Positions 40,446 through 49,764 of a stretch of DNA of 59,515 nt are shown here, piece after piece. A program made the position numbers and the translations under genes. The DNA is taken from positions 1-59,515 of the IMG/VR virus record IMGVR_UViG_3300022699_000433, one strand, 5' to 3'. The notes under the pieces were generated by a model that did not search any database, was not told the DNA's origin, and worked only from the letters and a program-made list of their open reading frames with translations. Position 1 is the first letter of the stretch; every line of letters starts with the position of its first letter. Source of the DNA: a virus.

Positions 40446-41883
40446 TCTCGTATTCAAGCTGAGCCCTACGCAGCTCAAGTTCGTGATGACCGACGCCCAG
40501 GTGGCCCACATCGTCGGCCCCATGGGTGAAGGCAAGACCTACGCGGGCGTGGCCGGTCTGATCGTGCACGCCCGGCGCTGCCGCACGAACATCCGCACGG
40601 CCCTTATCCGGGATACCCACCAAAACATCAAGACCTCCACCATCCCCGACATCAGGGAATACCTCGGCCCCTGGGTGGAGTTCAAAGACAACGAAAAGAA
40701 GATGATCATCAAGAGCAGCCCCCGGGTCGAATGCGATATGTTCGGCATCGACGACGAGGCCTCCATCTCGAAGCTCCAGGGTCCGCAGTACGCGGCTATA
40801 TGGCTGGAGGAGCCGGCCCCTATCTACGAGAAGGCCAACGCGGGGCTGCCCAGAGAAGTATACAACATGGCGCTGGCCCGGGCCTCGCGCCAGCGCGGCA
40901 CCACCATGCGGGTGCAGATCAGCCAGAACCCGGCCGACGAAGAGCATTGGACCAGCAGGCTTACCGACGAACCGGCCGAGATGACCATCTACCTTCCGGA
41001 GCTCGAGGAGTACGTCACCATCCGCAAGGATACCTTCTGGATCCCCCGGGGGGAGAATAGGTACCTGAGCCCGCTTACCCGCGCGGCCACCTTTATGGCC
41101 TTCAAGGACGACCCCGCCAAGCTCCAGCGCTACGTCAAGGGCGAGACCGCAACCGTATACCGCGGCAAGAAGGTCACCCCGTCCTACTCCCCGGCCATCC
41201 ACCGCAGCCCTCTGGTACTCCCCCTGCTGCCCGGGCGCGAAGCGATTATGATGTGGGATTCCTGGCTCAATCCGTGCTGCGTGATCGGGCAGTATAACAG
41301 CTTCAACCAGCTGGTGATCCACGACGCGCTCCTGGGGGACCGGATCGGGGTGAAAGAGCTCGCCGAAGGGGAGCTGGATATCCTGCTCGCAAGCCCCAAG
41401 TACAAGGGCAAGATCAAGACGTGGCGCCTCATCGGCGACCGGACGATGCTTAATCCGGATCAATCCAGCTCGCGGTCCTCGGCCGCGAACTATCTCCGGG
41501 ATCGCTTCAAGGCGCATTTCGAGCCAGGCCCCGCCCATTGGCGGGCCATCAAAGAGCCACTCAACCATTCCTTCACGCGGCTTCTCACCGAAGGAAGGCC
41601 CGCGGTGATCCTGTCGCAATCCGCGACGATCCTCCATCGTGCGCTCAACGGCGGGTGGCACTATAAGACCGACAACTCCGGCAACATCATCGGCGACAAG
41701 CCGGTGAAAGACGAGCATTCCCATCCCGGCGACGCCTACGCAAACGGCATCTCGATCCTTATGCCCTACAACCCGCGCAAGGAGCTCAAGAAGGCCAAAA
41801 ACGAACAGCGCACAGGCCTGGTCAGGGGGTACCGTACCACGTACCGCCGGCCGAGGCACGAGGAAGGCGTCATGGGGATATAA
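40435..41883 (+). CDS. terL: Terminase large subunit
   Basis: 482 aa. Walker A GPMGEGKT at residues 28-35 and Walker B YAAIWLEEP near 118-126 form the packaging ATPase. The C-terminal nuclease half shows MWDSW near 268, GDRTMLNPD near 334 and HPGDAYANG near 430, acidic residues expected of the RNase H-fold nuclease. It cuts concatemers and pumps DNA through the portal encoded downstream. Confidence 0.9.
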   Translation: MANDLVFKLSPTQLKFVMTDAQVAHIVGPMGEGKTYAGVAGLIVHARRCRTNIRTALIRDTHQNIKTSTIPDIREYLGPWVEFKDNEKKMIIKSSPRVECDMFGIDDEASISKLQGPQYAAIWLEEPAPIYEKANAGLPREVYNMALARASRQRGTTMRVQISQNPADEEHWTSRLTDEPAEMTIYLPELEEYVTIRKDTFWIPRGENRYLSPLTRAATFMAFKDDPAKLQRYVKGETATVYRGKKVTPSYSPAIHRSPLVLPLLPGREAIMMWDSWLNPCCVIGQYNSFNQLVIHDALLGDRIGVKELAEGELDILLASPKYKGKIKTWRLIGDRTMLNPDQSSSRSSAANYLRDRFKAHFEPGPAHWRAIKEPLNHSFTRLLTEGRPAVILSQSATILHRALNGGWHYKTDNSGNIIGDKPVKDEHSHPGDAYANGISILMPYNPRKELKKAKNEQRTGLVRGYRTTYRRPRHEEGVMGI

Positions 41884-41896
41884 CAGGAGTGGGTAT

Positions 41897-42073
41897 ATGC
41901 CGAAAGCGGAGGTCAGAAAGCGGGGCGGCAGTAAACGCACCGTTACCGTTAAACCGTCGCCCGGTACGTATATGCACTGCGAGGTCGTTCCCAGGAAAGG
42001 TCCCCGGGGCGGGCATACCGTGTGCGGGCCGCTGAAGCACGTGAAGAAGAAGCCGAAAAAGGCCCTGGGATAA
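41897..42073 (+). CDS. Small basic protein
   Basis: 58 aa, strongly basic (MPKAEVRKRGGSKRTVTVK, ending HVKKKPKKALG) with two cysteines. ACAGGAG precedes it. Between terminase and portal; role unknown, perhaps DNA binding. Confidence 0.5.
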   Translation: MPKAEVRKRGGSKRTVTVKPSPGTYMHCEVVPRKGPRGGHTVCGPLKHVKKKPKKALG

Positions 42074-42091
42074 CAGGAGGCGCCCTACGAA

Positions 42092-42343
42092 ATGGCCAGA
42101 TTCGATAAGTTCTGGGAGATGAAGGAAGGCGGACCCTATGAAGAGGGCCAGCAGGTGTTTAAGTGCACCAAGTGCGGAGCCGTGAGCTATCATCCGGAAG
42201 GATGGAACGGGGAGCCGGACTGCACGGAATGTTCAGCGAAATGTCAAGACGAGATGGGGGATTGGAATCCGGGGGAAAAGAGCACCGAGTACCGCAGGAA
42301 TTTCGACCGGGTTTTCCCTCATGCCCCGGGAGCGAATCTATGA
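42092..42343 (+). CDS. Small zinc-finger protein
   Basis: 83 aa with CTKCGA near residues 25-30 and CTECSAKC near 44-51, a likely zinc ribbon. AGGAGG precedes the ATG. Unknown role inside the packaging module. Confidence 0.6.
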   Translation: MARFDKFWEMKEGGPYEEGQQVFKCTKCGAVSYHPEGWNGEPDCTECSAKCQDEMGDWNPGEKSTEYRRNFDRVFPHAPGANL

Positions 42344-42378
42344 TCAAAACCACCGCCTTTGACGGGGAGGGGTACTAG

Positions 42379-44334
42379 ATGGCGTTCGATCTGGGAGAGG
42401 ATCCCCAGGAATACCTGCTGCGGCGCAAGCGGCAGATCGACCGGCTCCAGGATCACTACGGCATCCTCGACGAGCAGGAGCTCAGGGAGCGCGAAGAAGC
42501 CGCCACCGCCTATGCGGGCGAGAACGAGCACCACTTCGTGGAATACTGCCATGACTGCATCAGCCAATCGGTCGAAGCCAGCAAGCCGATTCGCCGCGTG
42601 CAGCGAGACTGCTGGAACGTGTACAACGAAAACGAGCCGGTGACCTACCGGGACAAGGAGGATTGGCAGGCCCACACCGTGGTGCCCAAGCCGTTTGAAA
42701 CGGTGCAGTACGGATCTTCCGCCGTGAAAAAGGCCTTTTCTCCTAATTTTCTGACCATCCAGAACAGCAGAAATAAGCAGAGCGAGGCATTTTGGCAGAA
42801 GACCATGGACTATCAGCTCAACAAGAGCCACGCGAATTTTATCCTCGCCTTCACCGACGCCACCACCATGGCCCTGGCCGTGGGCGTGAGCATGGAGATG
42901 AAGCCGCGCTTCGTGCCCGGATTCGGGCTTCAGTACGCGCTCATCGAGCCGTGGAAGATCCACCGCGATCCCGACGCCCTGTCCCGGGATCCGCAATCCG
43001 GCATGTATTGGATACACCAGGAGTGGCTGGATTATTTCACGCTGAAGCAGGCCGAGAAAAACGGCAGGTATTTCGACGTGGCCCGGGTCAAGGAAACCAA
43101 ACACCAGGATCCCTCAAACCCTTTTATGACCAAAGAGGCGATTGCCGCGCGGAAGGATATGCTCTGGCAGCGCTCGAAATTCAGGACCATGTCGCTTACC
43201 TCGGAGTTTTGGGGCATCGTACTCGATCCCCGGGGCGAGGTCCTGCTTCCCAAGGCGACCTTCACCGTGGCCGGCGGGCGGGTAATCGAAAAACCCCGCC
43301 CGGTTCCCTACAAGCAGCTGCGCTGGCCGGGGATCTCGTTCTCGCCCGTGCCCCATCTCCTCCGTCACGGCGGCCGAGGGCTGCTCGAGGGCATTATCAC
43401 GATTTGGGAGGCCATGAACAACATTATGTGCCTGCACCAGGATTTTCTCCAGTGGCTGGTTAATCCCCCCAAGGAGATCAACGTGGACGCGTTGGTGGAT
43501 TCCAACGATTCGGCGCAGTGGCCGGGCAAGGAGAACCTGGTTAAAGACACCGTTTCCGGGCAGCAGGCGATCCGGACCGAGCAGCGCCGCTCCCGCACGA
43601 ACGACGTACTGGCCAATCTCCAATACTACGACCAACTGTTCCAGCGAGGATCGTTCGTCACCGACCCCGTGCAGGGTCTGCCCGGGTACCGCAAGGAGAT
43701 CACCTACCGCGAGGCGGCCCAGAACCTGGACCAGGCCCTGAGCGTGTACAGTCTTTTAGGGGAAAACCTGGAGGACGGCGCCATTTCCTCCATCAGCGCG
43801 GGAGCGGAAGTTATCGAATACAGCGCCGGGTATCACGACTATCTCGAGCTGTTTGACGAGGATACCCTTACCGAGATGGGTATTGTCCCGGACCCGGAAA
43901 ACGAGCGCGGCGTGAGCGGGATCCCGGCCTTTGACGGCACGTTCCACGTGAGCGGCATCCAAGCCCTGATGAAGGACATGGAAGCCTTGGCCAATATCAA
44001 AGACGTCATTATCCCGCTCTCTGAGCGGCCGCGGTACGCAGCCTATATCAAGCCCTATAACGTGCTCAAATCCATTGAGATCAGAACCAACCTCACCGAT
44101 GAGGATATCATCGCGAGCGAGGATGAAGTCACGGTGATCGACACGCAGCTGGAGCTGAAACAGGCCGAGGAGCAGGAGGCAATCGACCGGATGAAGGAGC
44201 TCCAGGAGGCCCTGGGGATCGCCGAACTGGCTCAGAAACTCGACGAGATCGCCACTATGAGCAGCAAGGAGAAAGCGGCGGCCATCAAGGGTATGGTCGC
44301 TAAAAAGCCAACGGAACAAACGGAGGCGGCATAA
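42379..44334 (+). CDS. Portal protein
   Basis: 651 aa with GGGGAGG upstream. Its size, its place after the terminase and before scaffold and capsid, and the long helical C-terminus with an acidic, Gln-rich end fit portals of short-tailed phages. Motifs are not diagnostic by eye. The portal forms the ring through which DNA enters and to which the adaptor proteins (49765, 50753) attach. The stop overlaps the next start (TAATG). Confidence 0.75.
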   Translation: MAFDLGEDPQEYLLRRKRQIDRLQDHYGILDEQELREREEAATAYAGENEHHFVEYCHDCISQSVEASKPIRRVQRDCWNVYNENEPVTYRDKEDWQAHTVVPKPFETVQYGSSAVKKAFSPNFLTIQNSRNKQSEAFWQKTMDYQLNKSHANFILAFTDATTMALAVGVSMEMKPRFVPGFGLQYALIEPWKIHRDPDALSRDPQSGMYWIHQEWLDYFTLKQAEKNGRYFDVARVKETKHQDPSNPFMTKEAIAARKDMLWQRSKFRTMSLTSEFWGIVLDPRGEVLLPKATFTVAGGRVIEKPRPVPYKQLRWPGISFSPVPHLLRHGGRGLLEGIITIWEAMNNIMCLHQDFLQWLVNPPKEINVDALVDSNDSAQWPGKENLVKDTVSGQQAIRTEQRRSRTNDVLANLQYYDQLFQRGSFVTDPVQGLPGYRKEITYREAAQNLDQALSVYSLLGENLEDGAISSISAGAEVIEYSAGYHDYLELFDEDTLTEMGIVPDPENERGVSGIPAFDGTFHVSGIQALMKDMEALANIKDVIIPLSERPRYAAYIKPYNVLKSIEIRTNLTDEDIIASEDEVTVIDTQLELKQAEEQEAIDRMKELQEALGIAELAQKLDEIATMSSKEKAAAIKGMVAKKPTEQTEAA

Positions 44335-44663
44335 TGCCGGGCGGTTTACAATCGGGAGCCGACATTGATCCCTTGACCAGGATCCCCGTCGAAAGAGAGA
44401 CCGCGGCGAAGACCGTGGAACGCGAACAGCAGGAAGAAAAAACACTGCGCGAGCAGGCCGAATTTTTGAACATCGTCTCTTCGGCCGAAGGTTCGCGGCT
44501 GATCGACATCATCGCCAAGAGACTCGAAAATCGGATCGATGAACTCATCAACAATGATCCGGAGGCCACGGCCTACGCGCACCTACTGAAAGAGGTGGGC
44601 AGAAAAGAAACCCTGGCCCGGCGGGCCGTGGATAAGCTCTATAACCGCCACCGTGAGCGTTGA
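44334..44663 (+). CDS. Small helical head-module protein
   Basis: 109 aa, almost entirely charged helix (TVEREQQEEKTLREQAEFLN and IDIIAKRLENRIDELI). Overlaps both neighbours. It may aid head assembly; no family recognised. Confidence 0.5.
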   Translation: MPGGLQSGADIDPLTRIPVERETAAKTVEREQQEEKTLREQAEFLNIVSSAEGSRLIDIIAKRLENRIDELINNDPEATAYAHLLKEVGRKETLARRAVDKLYNRHRER

Positions 44664-44884
44664 TGAAACGAGTCCATAAAAACCGACGGCACGGCAAAGC
44701 ACGATATTGTGTGATATGCGGCGGCCGCTTATCCATGTATAACACGACGGATCGCTGCTTTTGCCATGATCCGCTGGTCAAGCCCGATCAAAACCCGTTG
44801 TCGTGGGAGCACCTGATAAACCCCACCAGGGCCACGGGCATAGAGACAACCAGGATGCACTATGACGGCGATGAATCTCAGTAA
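44663..44884 (+). CDS. Small Cys-containing protein
   Basis: 73 aa from ATG 44663, which overlaps the previous TGA by one base. CVICGG near residue 16 and CFCH near 32 could bind zinc. Unknown function. Confidence 0.5.
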   Translation: MKRVHKNRRHGKARYCVICGGRLSMYNTTDRCFCHDPLVKPDQNPLSWEHLINPTRATGIETTRMHYDGDESQ

Positions 44885-44938
44885 AAAGGATGGAACATGC
44901 GGTAACGCCAATCAGCGAAAAAGTGAATAACGGGTAAT

Positions 44939-44964
44939 TGAAGCAGGCGGCAGACCCGCCCGCT
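44939..44964 (+). other. Hairpin in the head operon
   Basis: GAAGC-GGCGG and CCGCC-GCTTC form a stem with a short CAGAC loop. It lies just before the larger hairpin and may help separate transcripts. Confidence 0.45.
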
Positions 44965-44973
44965 TCATCCAAC

Positions 44974-45033
44974 CAAAAAGAAACAAGGGTTCTCACTGGC
45001 GCGCCAGAACCGAGTGAGAGCCCTTTTCTTTTT
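44974..45033 (+). terminator. Long hairpin with T-run, probable internal terminator
   Basis: AAGGGTTCTCACT pairs with AGTGAGAGCCCTT around GGCGCGCC, with flanking A-rich and T-rich arms (CTTTTCTTTTT). It stands between the portal block and the scaffold/capsid block and may set the relative levels of the two. Confidence 0.65.
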
Positions 45034-45069
45034 GGCAAACCGATAATCGCACACGTGAAGGAGGACGGA

Positions 45070-46089
45070 ATGACAACCGGCAACGAGCAGGACCACCTGG
45101 ACCTGGACAAGGTGATGCAGGAGGGACTGGAGAAATTTGAAGGAGAACTCGCCGAGGCCGCCTCAGACGACTCCGACCAGCCCGGATCGCAACCGGCCAG
45201 CCCTGCGGACCAAAAACCACCTGAACACCCCGAAACCCCCGAGGAGAAGCCCGCGGATACCGAGGAGAGCCCTCCGGAACATCCCGAGGAAGGCCCCGCA
45301 GAGACCGAGGAGACCCCTCCGGAACACACCGAAGAAAAGCCTTCCAAACCCCGGTTCAAATCACACCAGGAAGCCGAGGAAGGCTACCGCAATCTCCAGT
45401 CTAAGACGACCAAAGCCGAGCAGGAGAACGCGCGGCTGAAAAAAGAGCTCGACGAGCTCAAAGGCGCGAAGGAGCGGGAACAAGAGGCGGAACGGCTCGC
45501 GCAGGAGTTCGAGACGTTCGCCGCCGACAAGTACCGGGAGGCCCTCGAGGCGATCGACGAACTCGATCCCGATGACGACGGGTACAACGTCAATGTCTCC
45601 AAGATCTGGGCCAAGCGGGACGGGGATATCAGGCGCTTTGAACGTGAACACGGCACAACGGGCGTGCAACCGGCGCAGCCGGGCACGGAGGAGCAGCCCG
45701 CCGCGGAGATCAAAACCGATGACGATGCCAGGACCTATGTGGCCGAACAGGCACAGGAAGCGGGCATCGATCCGGAGGATCCCGGCTGGCAGTTTCTCTG
45801 CACGCAGGCGCCGTCGGAGTTGGACGGCAGGAAATTGAGCTTCGAAGAGCAGGTCCAATGGGCTCTCGATGAAAAAAAGAACTACGACGAGTACCGCACT
45901 TCCAGGCAGAAACAGACGGAGCAGGAGCGGCAAGCGGCAGCGAAAAAGCGGAGCGAGGAGCACCAGGAGAAAGAACTCTCGCTCGGCAGAGGCGCGAGCA
46001 GCTCCAGAAAAAAAGGAGCTGAAGAGGAAAGCAAACCGGTAAGCCTCAATGACGCCCTTGATGCCGTGATGGAAGAGCGGCGCTTGTAA
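45070..46089 (+). CDS. Scaffolding protein
   Basis: 339 aa from ATG 45070, after GAAGGAGG; a longer frame crosses the terminator and is rejected. Very acidic, with Pro/Glu repeats (PEHPEE, EETPPEHTEE) in residues 45-100, coiled coil at about 105-160 and a Gln/Glu-rich tail. Composition and position directly before the major capsid gene identify it as a scaffold by analogy. Confidence 0.7.
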   Translation: MTTGNEQDHLDLDKVMQEGLEKFEGELAEAASDDSDQPGSQPASPADQKPPEHPETPEEKPADTEESPPEHPEEGPAETEETPPEHTEEKPSKPRFKSHQEAEEGYRNLQSKTTKAEQENARLKKELDELKGAKEREQEAERLAQEFETFAADKYREALEAIDELDPDDDGYNVNVSKIWAKRDGDIRRFEREHGTTGVQPAQPGTEEQPAAEIKTDDDARTYVAEQAQEAGIDPEDPGWQFLCTQAPSELDGRKLSFEEQVQWALDEKKNYDEYRTSRQKQTEQERQAAAKKRSEEHQEKELSLGRGASSSRKKGAEEESKPVSLNDALDAVMEERRL

Positions 46090-46121
46090 GTCCGTACAGC
46101 GGATAAAGGAGGTTATAGGCT

Positions 46122-47087
46122 ATGGGAGCAACATTCAGTTGGGCGTTAGACGCCGCGAGCGGTGTCTATAAGAACCATGCACTGTCCGGGGAACTCCTGA
46201 AAGTAGCCGCACGGAAGTTCAAGTTCGTGCAGTTTTCCAAGAAAGAGGATTCCTACGGCAAGGGCAAGGGTGAATCCATCACCCTGATTTACTACAAACC
46301 ATTGGCGCAACCCGCCTCGGCCCAGCTCGAGGAGAACACCAGGATCGCCATCGACCAGCTCACCATGGGTAAGCAGTCCATTACCATTAAAGAGTGGGGG
46401 CGCGGCGTGGAGTACACCGAGCTCGCCAGGCAGCTGTCCAAGTTCGATCTGAAGGAACCCGCGCAGAAGGCCCTCGTCGACCAGATGGACGAGGCCATGG
46501 ACAACGCCTGTGCGGCGGAGTTCACCGGGACCGACGCCAAGATCATCTTTATTCCCACGTCGCTGACCGGCGGCACGTGGGACACCGACGGGACCCCGAG
46601 CACCACGGCGCTCGTGAACGTGACCAAGCACCATATAGCCACCATCCGCGACTATATGATCAAGGATCTCCACGTTCCCTTTTTCACCGGGGATCACTTT
46701 GTGGGGCTCATGTCCACCAAAGGGCTCAGGGGTCTGCGGGACGACAAGGTCATCGAGGCCTGGAACCTCTACCTCCGGAAGGGAGACCTTATTTACAAAG
46801 GCGAGATCGGCCAGGTGGAAAGCGTCCGGTGCGTGGAGGTGACCAATGAGAACGCCCTGAGCAATTCCAAGGGCTCGGGCAACGTACTCGGTGAAGGCGT
46901 GATCTTCGGAGAGGACGCGGTGGCGCGCATCGAGATTGAATTTCCGCATCTCCGCGCGCAACCAAACTATACCGCCGATTTCGGCCGTCGGCACGCCGTT
47001 GCATGGTACGGGACCGTGGCGTTCGGGGTGAAGTTTCCCACCGCCACCGACCGGGAGGCCAAAATCGTGCGGATCACCTCCGGATAA
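46122..47087 (+). CDS. Major capsid protein, N4-gp56 family
   Basis: 321 aa with AAAGGAGG upstream. The segment TRIAIDQLTMGKQSITIKEW, followed by GRGVEYTELARQLSKFD and a helix with DQMDEAMDNA, is characteristic of the N4-gp56 family of HK97-fold capsid proteins. It should form the icosahedral shell with the scaffold encoded just before. Length is normal for the smaller members. Confidence 0.8.
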   Translation: MGATFSWALDAASGVYKNHALSGELLKVAARKFKFVQFSKKEDSYGKGKGESITLIYYKPLAQPASAQLEENTRIAIDQLTMGKQSITIKEWGRGVEYTELARQLSKFDLKEPAQKALVDQMDEAMDNACAAEFTGTDAKIIFIPTSLTGGTWDTDGTPSTTALVNVTKHHIATIRDYMIKDLHVPFFTGDHFVGLMSTKGLRGLRDDKVIEAWNLYLRKGDLIYKGEIGQVESVRCVEVTNENALSNSKGSGNVLGEGVIFGEDAVARIEIEFPHLRAQPNYTADFGRRHAVAWYGTVAFGVKFPTATDREAKIVRITSG

Positions 47088-47097
47088 AGATAAACCG

Positions 47098-47122
47098 GGT
47101 CCGCGGCTTGTGCCCGCGGACC
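47098..47122 (+). other. Hairpin after the capsid gene
   Basis: GGTCCGCGG and CCGCGGACC form a 9-bp perfect stem with a 7-base loop and no T-run. It may attenuate transcription or stabilise the capsid mRNA. Confidence 0.5.
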
Positions 47123-47159
47123 TGCAACCACGTAACCACTAAGCGAGGAGGATTGTACG

Positions 47160-47621
47160 ATGCTACGATCAGCTGAACAAATAAAACTGGATCCGCAGTA
47201 TATCGTCGATTACGACGACGCCGCCGGGATTGATTGCGATCAGACCCCGGCGGACGTGGCGGTATTCGTCATCCCCTTTAAGTGCGAATTCGTCATGGCA
47301 TGCTGTGAGGTCACCGAAGCATGCGCCGGCGACACCACCACCCCAGCGGCCAAGTTCGACAAACGGCCCACCGGAGGAAACGACACCGGCAGAGGCGATG
47401 GGGATTTCGGGGAATTCAACCTTGAAACCACCGCCCAAGGCAAGGTGATGTACGACAAAGTAGCCCAGGGCCAAGAACTGGAACCGGGCGAGGAGATCGT
47501 GGTCGAGCTGACCACACAAGCCAGCGGTACCGGCGCAGCCGGGCATATACGGCCGTATATCCTCGTCAAATATATGCCCGAAACCCTTGCCAACCTCAGC
47601 AATATGGTTGAAACCACGTAA
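47160..47621 (+). CDS. Putative head decoration or structural protein
   Basis: 153 aa, GGAGG upstream. Beta-rich, with ELTTQASGTGAAGHIRPYIL near the end. It follows the capsid gene, where decoration or cement proteins are common. No clear family. Confidence 0.5.
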   Translation: MLRSAEQIKLDPQYIVDYDDAAGIDCDQTPADVAVFVIPFKCEFVMACCEVTEACAGDTTTPAAKFDKRPTGGNDTGRGDGDFGEFNLETTAQGKVMYDKVAQGQELEPGEEIVVELTTQASGTGAAGHIRPYILVKYMPETLANLSNMVETT

Positions 47622-47703
47622 TTCCGCGTGGCGGTGATTGCCGGGGATCCGGGCCGACCGGATCCCCTCAACCCATAATTTTACCGGAGAAGGAGCACAG
47701 GCT

Positions 47704-48174
47704 ATGACAGAACTAGCAAGCTCGGATGTAAGCGTGGACGTAGCGCCGGATAAACGCGACTTCGCGCACGGGGCAATCCAAAAGAACATGACCATAGCTG
47801 ACGTCACTTTCGGGGACGGGTCGCTGACCTATCCCGCGGGCGGCGTGCCCCTGCCTGCCATGGGACGCTTCGGATTCCAGCGGGAAGTACAGATCGCCTT
47901 GATCGAGGAGGCACCGGACAACGGCTTCCGGTATAAGTACGACCGTGCGAACAACAAAATCAAGATCTTCACCCAGGGCGTCACCACAGGCCCAACCGCG
48001 GCGGCAACCAACGAAAACGGCGCATTGGTGAAAGATTCGGCCGATGCCGAAGGAAGCGTCCGGCTGCCCAATACCGTAGCCGGCACCACCTATGATCTGG
48101 GCGGGATGATCGAGCTTCCCTCAAGTGTAGCGCCGGCGGAAGTTACGCTGCGGATGCTCATGGTAGGGGTATAG
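47704..48174 (+). CDS. Putative structural protein
   Basis: 156 aa from ATG 47704, after GAGAAGGAG; a longer frame lacks a start. Beta-rich, with FGFQREVQIALIEEAPDNG and YKYDRANNKIKIF in the middle, a layout seen in small head proteins of podoviruses. Function by position only. Confidence 0.5.
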   Translation: MTELASSDVSVDVAPDKRDFAHGAIQKNMTIADVTFGDGSLTYPAGGVPLPAMGRFGFQREVQIALIEEAPDNGFRYKYDRANNKIKIFTQGVTTGPTAAATNENGALVKDSADAEGSVRLPNTVAGTTYDLGGMIELPSSVAPAEVTLRMLMVGV

Positions 48175-48185
48175 AAAATAAAGAC

Positions 48186-48247
48186 GGGGAGAACCGGCGA
48201 ACCGGAGAATCGATGCGTAAAACATCTCCGTTTCACCGTTTCCCCGA
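48186..48247 (+). other. Imperfect hairpin
   Basis: GGGGAGAACCGG and CCGTTTCCCC-type arms pair over about 20 positions with mismatches around a loop. It lies between two structural genes and may be a weak terminator. Confidence 0.4.
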
Positions 48248-48283
48248 TGCGCCGGATCATTCTTTTTCACAAAGGAGCGGACA

Positions 48284-48883
48284 ATGACACAGGATCTATT
48301 CATCAAAGACACCGACCCGAAGACGGGCAAATCGTCGATGAAGAAGGTTACCATTATCAGGTCGTGGCAGGACGCGAGCGGCAAACAGCTCTACCTCCAC
48401 ATGAACGGGACCTATGGCTATAAGGACGGCTCACCGGTAAAAACCGCGCATGAGCTCGACGAGCTTATCCACGATAAGCACCAGGCGGCCGCGGCCAAGG
48501 CATGGTGGGAGCGCACGGGTAAAGCGCTCGCCGAGCAATTTTACGTCGAGAAAGACAAACAGGACGAGGAGCGCCAGCGCAGGCTTACCCCGGTACAGGG
48601 CGATCTCAGCGAACTTGACACGGCGGTCTACACCCGCCGGCCCGTCAACGACCGCCGGAAGAACGCCTGGTCCGGCCCCGGAACCTGGGTAACTTGGTTT
48701 ACCGCGAGACCCGAGTGGTGGGGTCTTGCCACCACCATTGAGATCCAGGGCTATCGCTACAAGCTGGTGGAGCCGGAGAGCGAGATCAGCGTGAGCGGGG
48801 ATGAAGAGCCGCCGGAAGAGCCGTCGGAAATGACACCGGCAGAAGACGAGCAGGAAGAAGGCGCAACGGCTACGTCCTTTTAA
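48284..48883 (+). CDS. Hypothetical structural-module protein
   Basis: 199 aa with AAAGGAG upstream. The middle has Trp/Arg-rich segments; the last 40 residues are a low-complexity acidic tail (GDEEPPEEPSEMTPAEDEQE). It may be a head-associated or assembly protein. Confidence 0.5.
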   Translation: MTQDLFIKDTDPKTGKSSMKKVTIIRSWQDASGKQLYLHMNGTYGYKDGSPVKTAHELDELIHDKHQAAAAKAWWERTGKALAEQFYVEKDKQDEERQRRLTPVQGDLSELDTAVYTRRPVNDRRKNAWSGPGTWVTWFTARPEWWGLATTIEIQGYRYKLVEPESEISVSGDEEPPEEPSEMTPAEDEQEEGATATSF

Positions 48884-48896
48884 TGAGGCGTGAGCA

Positions 48897-49421
48897 ATGT
48901 CGTCGCGATGGGATACCTATTTCGATACCACGAAATGGCAGGCGGGCCGGAACGCCACCTGGGACGATTTGGAAAACAGATGGGACTTCTATCTGCCCGC
49001 AAACGAGACCGGCTCTATCGAGGTTAAAGACGGGGCAACGTGGCAGGTGATCTACCGTCCCGTTACGTGTTTCCCCACGATCCTCGGTTCCCTTAGCACG
49101 CATCGGTGGCTCGAGGACGCCGCCGGCGCCGTCCTCGGCGAATCGTCCGATCCGGATACGATTCAGTTTGCGCTCGGCTTCGGCGAGTACGACATAGCGA
49201 AATTGAAAATCACCAATCCGTTCGGGTTTGCCACCCATTACTATCTCATCGATCTCCAGTTCGAATGGGCTGTGACCGACATGGACATTCGAGTCTGTCC
49301 CCGCTGCCGCCGCTATTACATAGCAGACGAACGGATGTTCGAAGACACCGACCGCTGTCCGCACTGCGGGGCTATGGTTGAGCCGAGGGAATATTTCGGC
49401 GACGACGATATCCCGGTGTGA
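48897..49421 (+). CDS. Hypothetical protein with C-terminal zinc ribbon
   Basis: 174 aa. The first 125 residues are beta-rich and Trp/Tyr-rich. The end has CPRCRRYYIADERMF and CPHCGA, a classical zinc ribbon with about 20 residues between the pairs. A zinc ribbon is uncommon in a late-module protein of this kind. No family recognised. Confidence 0.55.
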   Translation: MSSRWDTYFDTTKWQAGRNATWDDLENRWDFYLPANETGSIEVKDGATWQVIYRPVTCFPTILGSLSTHRWLEDAAGAVLGESSDPDTIQFALGFGEYDIAKLKITNPFGFATHYYLIDLQFEWAVTDMDIRVCPRCRRYYIADERMFEDTDRCPHCGAMVEPREYFGDDDIPV

Positions 49422-49455
49422 GGTTCAAGGGTTCACCGGTTTAAGAGAAAAAAAC

Positions 49456-49755
49456 ATGGGAGCAAAAACAATGGCACTAGACAGCTATGAAAAGCGCGAA
49501 CAGCAGCGGACCTCGGCTAATTTCTTTTTCGGCGAGAAAGCCAAGGTTCAACCCAAAGGCATTGTCGATCTAAGCCTGAAGGACGACGTGACCATGATCG
49601 TGAAAGGAAAGGTCAAAACGGTAAGCATGCCCAATGCGGACGATTTCGAGCGCGGCAGCCGTATCGAGCTGGCCGTGACTTCGTGCGAGATCGTGGGTCC
49701 CGAGAAAAGGGTTACCCTGGAGGATGCCATTCAGGCGGCCAAGAAGACCGTATAG
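49456..49755 (+). CDS. Small hypothetical late protein
   Basis: 99 aa from ATG 49456, with AAGAGA upstream; a longer frame begins inside the previous gene. Beta-rich middle (VDLSLKDDVTMIVKGKVKTV) and a helical end (TLEDAIQAAKKTV). Unknown. Confidence 0.5.
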   Translation: MGAKTMALDSYEKREQQRTSANFFFGEKAKVQPKGIVDLSLKDDVTMIVKGKVKTVSMPNADDFERGSRIELAVTSCEIVGPEKRVTLEDAIQAAKKTV

Positions 49756-49764
49756 GAGGCGGCA

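Noticed and set aside
40345-41940. Long open frame (531 codons) on the minus strand opposite the large terminase
   Set aside because: It is the mirror of a GC-rich coding strand. The plus-strand frame has Walker motifs and a ribosome site; the minus frame has low-complexity Leu/Gly/Arg content and no motif.
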